This document shows, piece after piece, positions 59,673 to 64,000 of a stretch of 64,000 bases of DNA. Every line of letters begins with the position of its first letter. Position 1 is the stretch's first letter. The position numbers and the translations under genes were made by a program. This stretch comes from Annulohypoxylon bovei var. microspora (Eukaryota; Ascomycota; Sordariomycetes; Xylariales; Hypoxylaceae). The stretch lies in assembly GCA_022836615.1 (NCBI GenBank), contig MU405263.1, forward strand, positions 1-64,000. The letters run 5' to 3'. The notes beneath the pieces are model-generated. The model ran no database searches. It saw only the letters and a program-made list of their open reading frames with translations, and was not told where the DNA came from.

Positions 59673-62600
59673 GATCTAAGACAATGCCCGATGTGATGCT
59701 TCATGGGGAACGCGAGGTGCTAGGATGATATTGCATCTGTGCTGCATGTCATGTCTAGAAGTGGACACGATATGTAATATTAGCAGCCAATTCTCACGTT
59801 TGAGAGTAACACTGCAGCCGTGCTGAAAAGCCACTCTACGGGGGAAATTCATCCCCCCTTCGGATGTTAAAAATGGGCGTACACGAGTCTTGCGAAGAAG
59901 ACATCGATAACTTTGCTACCAATAATAAAGCACCAACTTTCCTAATCTGTTTGACTGCATGTTATTGCCAGTTTATTAATTGCCCAATTCACTGATATCT
60001 GAGCAGTCCTAGGATCTAGACCACATAGGGGCTATCTAGTTGGTCGGTATGTTAGAGGAACCATGCACGTACGCCGCTCTGCTTGCGACCTTAAGCGTCA
60101 TGTCTACCTACATGCTGAGCTGAGCTCGTCCATTTATAAAACGTTTTGTGGTGTAGGTGCGGGGAAAGCAGATATGTCAACTCAACCCGCAGCCAGATTC
60201 GCTCAGCTGCTAGTTTAGGGATATGACCAAAACAGGATTTTTCTTTAAACTCACGGTATTTGTAGCCGACTTATATTCGAGGCTTTCAAGAAATAAGACA
60301 TGTCACTAATAGCGTGAGAAGAGTACGACGTACGACAGTTCTTGCTATTTGAAGATATAGAACTCGCCACTATAGTACGAGGTGCGCTACAAAAGTATCC
60401 TAGCTAGCTAAATCAAATCAGACAATACTAGAAGTCAGGCGCTGGGATTGGAGATGTGATAATTATTTCCTTGTCTCCGTGAGGATGAAACTGGGTCATA
60501 TAATAGGTATGTATGAAAACAAGTCGTAGTTGTCTCAAACGATAAGAACTAATGCGGTGGATGGGCTTTAGTATAGGGTACTTGACCCTCATATTGACGG
60601 GATGTTATTGGCGAGGTATTTATGAGAAGATCAGTCGTTCACGGAGATAAAAATGTCTCTTTAATCTGATGTTCGAAATAAGCCTCGCCAAGTTATCGTG
60701 TCGACGGCCAATAAGTGTGCGTGGAGGGGATATTAGGAATATTTTCAAATTAGATTCGGGTTGCCACTAGCCGAGAGATGCGGAAACAAACGAAGTCGAT
60801 CTCGTCTTTACCTTTTATAGAATATCACCAGGCTGTAACCATAACCACCTACCCGTCTAGGCTACAACGCACATAGATAAATGTGACAGATATAACGTAG
60901 CATGCCGTTTCGCATGTATGTACATGTAGGTATGTCTGTAGAACATGTGGATTCGATCTGCCCCTGTGCTTTAGTTAGAACTCAGCCGAGTTGAGATCCA
61001 TCTCGTTAATTGTTGAATCGGGTTCGAAATCCCTATTCCCATATTTCCATATTTCCATACACATGTCTATTAGGTAGGTATTTATGTATGTAGGCTGGTA
61101 AGTATGTAAGCAGACTGGCAAGGCGGATAAGTAAATAATAAGTAACATAACAATGATAGTGCGCGCGACACTGTGTTGTGGCACGTCACACGGGACCTCA
61201 GTCTAGGGTCTGGATTATGACGTTTTCCCGAATGAAGCCCCCACTTCGAACATCAGATGCATGTGGAGACCCGGAAAAGCTTCGAGACTAAACAGCGTGA
61301 CCAACCCCTCGGTGCAGGGGCTCGACATGCGGACGTGTTAGGTATAGAGGGGTTCGCGATGACACTCTGCCCCTCTAGCAACGAAGAGGTGAGGGGATAG
61401 GGGGGTAGGCGCCAGAGTATACTTATATCCATTTCCGCTATAGCCAGTCGATCAAACATGTTTAGGCGCGATCATGAGACGGGTATGCCATCCCGCGTCG
61501 AATTTAGTCCGACTTTCCCATCTAAGAGACTTTGCACTACCGCAATGACAGTCCAGGCGTGCGGTTCCCTCTAACTGACTTCAGCCACGGGATGGATTTG
61601 TACATATCTTAGTGGGCGCGACCACGCACCACGCACCACGCAGCCATCAACTCTCGTCGAGCCTTTTCCATTAGTCCGAAGAAGGAAAATGAGAGACGCT
61701 GGCTTATTGCCTCAGGTCGCCTAGGTACAGTGAGAGAGTCCGGAGAGGTACCGTAGCCGCGGAGCCCAAGGTTGAACGTGATAGATATGGTGACATCTAA
61801 GATTACGACCTCTGCAGGTAGCACGCCGTGGTTAGTGAACCGTCTACTGTAGCGTACTGTTGTGCTCGGGGTCACCGTTCGAATAGCACAGCTCTGGCTC
61901 CGACATATATATAAGTATTGCCAATACCTTGGATTTGACGAGGGGCACAGGACCGGAATAGTAACACCATAAGCTGGTAGGATGAGCTTGGCGGCGGGAC
62001 ATAACTATGCAGTCCAGGGTCCAAATGTGTCCTAGGGACGCAAGCAGACCGGGGGAGTATGCAATATTATAGAAGTGATGCGTTAACGTCGATCACAGAA
62101 GATTCTAGCGAAGATTAATATGTTGAATAATGGTTGGGGGACCTGGTGAGGTTTTCCGTATTTCTGTCACATCCCCTTTTGATAATCCTGGGCTGGCTGG
62201 GTTGTGTTAATGGCGAAAACTCGGCTTCGTGATAGAGATTGATTTAGTCCAGAACGATGTGGGGATGCTTGTATTCGCCATCCAGATCATCTAAGAAAAA
62301 GACGAGACTATCGACTGTGTAGCTATGTAGTAAGTTTGTGTATCCGGCATCAAGTGCTAATATGACCGGTAAGCAAGCTCCATAAGTAAGCTCAACAAAT
62401 GTGTATATCAATCGCCTCCTCCCGCAATCTCTGGTTAGATCTTCAATGTTGTGTCCCTTTACCTTTACCTTTACCTTTGATAGTAAGGAAGACGCAGTGT
62501 CGTGCTAGTCCGATGGAGAAGATATTGCGGATACATAAAGCATAATGTCCCCCCTCATGAGGTGCTGGGTCTTTTTAGTAATAGTGGTAGCCTTCGATAA

Positions 62601-63766
62601 ACTGGATTTGACTCTTGACGATAGTTGGTCAAAGAACGATTGACTGAACTCATTAGCAGAGAAATATGTGTAAAAATACCCCGCTAATACCACTAATACC
62701 TTTCATAGTACCTCGGGAGATATGTAGGTATTGTCATTACCTATCTATGGCTTTTTTCAGGTCCGTGGAATTGTCGATGATCATACAAGGTTGCAGTTTG
62801 AAGTTTTTTTTCTCCTTTGTTACCTAATTATTGATGATCTGCCTTCTCTTCTTTCTCTTATTTTTGAGTAGGTGTTGATTTGATAGGAAGAAAGTAAGGT
62901 AGGGTCACTTCTAAATTCCCATTTGGGTATATACGCGTAGGTCACTAAGGTTAGGCAGGTACCCTACATGGTAGGTACATACTTGACCCTATGTACCTAG
63001 GGTTGGCACTAGCGTTGGTAGCTACTAGCTACATGTACGCAAGTTGCACGGTTCCGCATCGGTGACGTTGTCTAATTGAAGCCGGAACCCTTGACCAGCC
63101 CTGGCATTGGGAACCGCTTAGGTACAAAATCATCACAGCATTGAACTGCCTAACATTTTCTACGACACGTATTTTCAATGTACCATCCAGAACAATCGGA
63201 CTCATAATAATCTGCATGTGCAGGCAGGAAGTGTAGGCAGGAAGTACCTCTTTCAGCCAAATACCATTTCCTTACTTTCCTTCCATGCCTTACCTTACCT
63301 TCCTACTACTTCCTACTCTACTTCCCTCCCAACACCCGCTTAAACCACCAGACTCAACTTGGTACACAGTCTTATTCCAGAGTATTATTCGGCATCTATG
63401 CCGACGAGCGAACCAACCAAGTAAACCTATACACTGTGCGACCTGCCGCCCCATCACCCGCCGTGGCTGCTTGGTTACATATACCATTAATTCATTACCA
63501 TTACCCATCACTTCACTGTTCACTTCCTACCGATAGACCCCACCTTAAAGCTTTCTCGATCAACACTAAGAGTGGTTAAAGTCGCCGCGGTTTTTTTTTC
63601 AAACCACCCACACGACCTTCTTTCAAGACATTTTGCCCAATTTCGCCGTTACCTTTTGCGATTCGTGAGTTCGACTCGTCCGAAAGGGTCACTCTATCAC
63701 GACCAACATCGACTTAAACTAGCGCTACCTTCTTGCCCTAGTCCTTACATCATATAACCTAGCATC
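59673..63766. other. 4 kb gene-poor stretch upstream of YPD1
   Basis: No protein gene can be supported on either strand. Frames such as 61609-61875 and 63285-63536 lack splice or family support. The stretch has a hexamer tract (CCTTTA) at 62455-62478 and several TAGGTA motifs (61070, 62700-63000). From about 63260 the sequence becomes strongly CT-rich, and it is probably the YPD1 promoter and 5' UTR. Confidence 0.5.
62455..62478. repeat. (CCTTTA)n short tandem repeat
   Basis: About four copies of CCTTTA in tandem. It differs from the fungal telomere unit (CCCTAA), so it is read as a simple repeat and not as an internal telomere. Confidence 0.85.
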
Positions 63767-64000
63767 ATGGCTGCTAGCGATCAGGTATGGAATGAGAATT
63801 GAGCGCCGGAAAAAAAATAAAATAGAATTCATTATAACCAGGCAAATCACTGACAATTACGGGTTTCTTGTATAGAACGATGAAGGTCACGACTCTAATA
63901 TGCCCGACCTGGGGGATGCGGTCGATATCGTGACTTTCAGCCAGATTCTAGAGATGGACGACAGTGAAGATGATCGTGAATTTAGCAAATCTATTGTGTA
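63767..64000 (+). CDS. YPD1: histidine phosphotransfer protein Ypd1 (partial, 5' end)
   Basis: The first exon, 63767-63784, codes MAASDQ. A 91 bp intron (GTATGG donor, CACTGAC branch site, TATAG acceptor) leads to exon 2 from 63876, which runs off the window. The visible protein has VDIVTFSQILEMDDSEDDRE and then FSKSIVY, the well-conserved N-terminal helices of Ypd1. This protein relays phosphate from hybrid histidine kinases to the Ssk1 and Skn7 response regulators in osmotic and oxidative stress. The phospho-accepting His lies beyond the edge, so it could not be checked. Confidence 0.88.

Noticed and set aside
61010..61055. GGGTTCGAAATCCC, similar to a tRNA B box
   Set aside because: No matching A box, anticodon stem or acceptor stem could be laid out around it.
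62455..62478. CCTTTA tandem copies as an internal telomere-like tract
   Set aside because: The unit differs from the fungal telomere repeat CCCTAA and there are only about four copies.

Overview
The window is nuclear DNA of a filamentous ascomycete (Pezizomycotina, most likely Sordariomycetes; order uncertain). The evidence is genes split by many 46-120 bp GT-AG introns with CTAAC/CTGAC-type branch sites, CT-rich promoters, a Zn2Cys6 regulator, a fungal rhodopsin-domain receptor, a pepsin-like GPI protease, an SMN homologue that budding yeast lacks, and an inverted-repeat element with a one-sided RIP-like mutation pattern. There are no operons, ribosome binding sites, rRNA genes, CRISPR arrays or virus-like genes, and I found no convincing tRNA. 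I worked out exon boundaries by hand from splice signals, reading frame and remembered family architecture; none was tested with transcripts.

Left part (1-14 kb) is accessory-like and loosely packed. It holds an aldo-keto reductase, a dihydrodiol/D-xylose dehydrogenase-type oxidoreductase, a foldback DNA element, an anion:cation symporter-type MFS permease, a 7-TM rhodopsin-domain protein and a Zn2Cys6 transcription factor. The two oxidoreductases, permease and regulator could form a small catabolic neighbourhood, but that is inference.

Middle part (15-36 kb) is housekeeping: PCF11 (mRNA 3' end formation), a 4-TM membrane protein, a SERF-like small protein, a secreted cupredoxin, a divergent pair SMN/NOP15 (snRNP and ribosome assembly), the golgin RUD3, a conserved membrane protein, GET1 (tail-anchored protein insertion) and a prenyltransferase-alpha-repeat protein.

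Right part (39-64 kb) carries a GPI-anchored aspartic protease, an AVT-type amino-acid transporter, a 29-residue zinc-ribbon microprotein gene with two introns longer than its coding sequence, RHO1, a possible mitochondrial microprotein, the mitochondrial ribosomal protein MRPL40 facing ELP1 (Elongator), a DUF3984-type protein, a gene-poor 4 kb stretch, and the 5' end of YPD1 (phosphorelay), cut by the window edge.

The points most worth a second look are the PCF11 tail, where an in-frame 55-codon extension follows the stop, the 29-residue Cys-rich microprotein gene, the RIP-marked foldback element, the SMN homologue, and the recurrent intergenic TACCTAGGTA motif.
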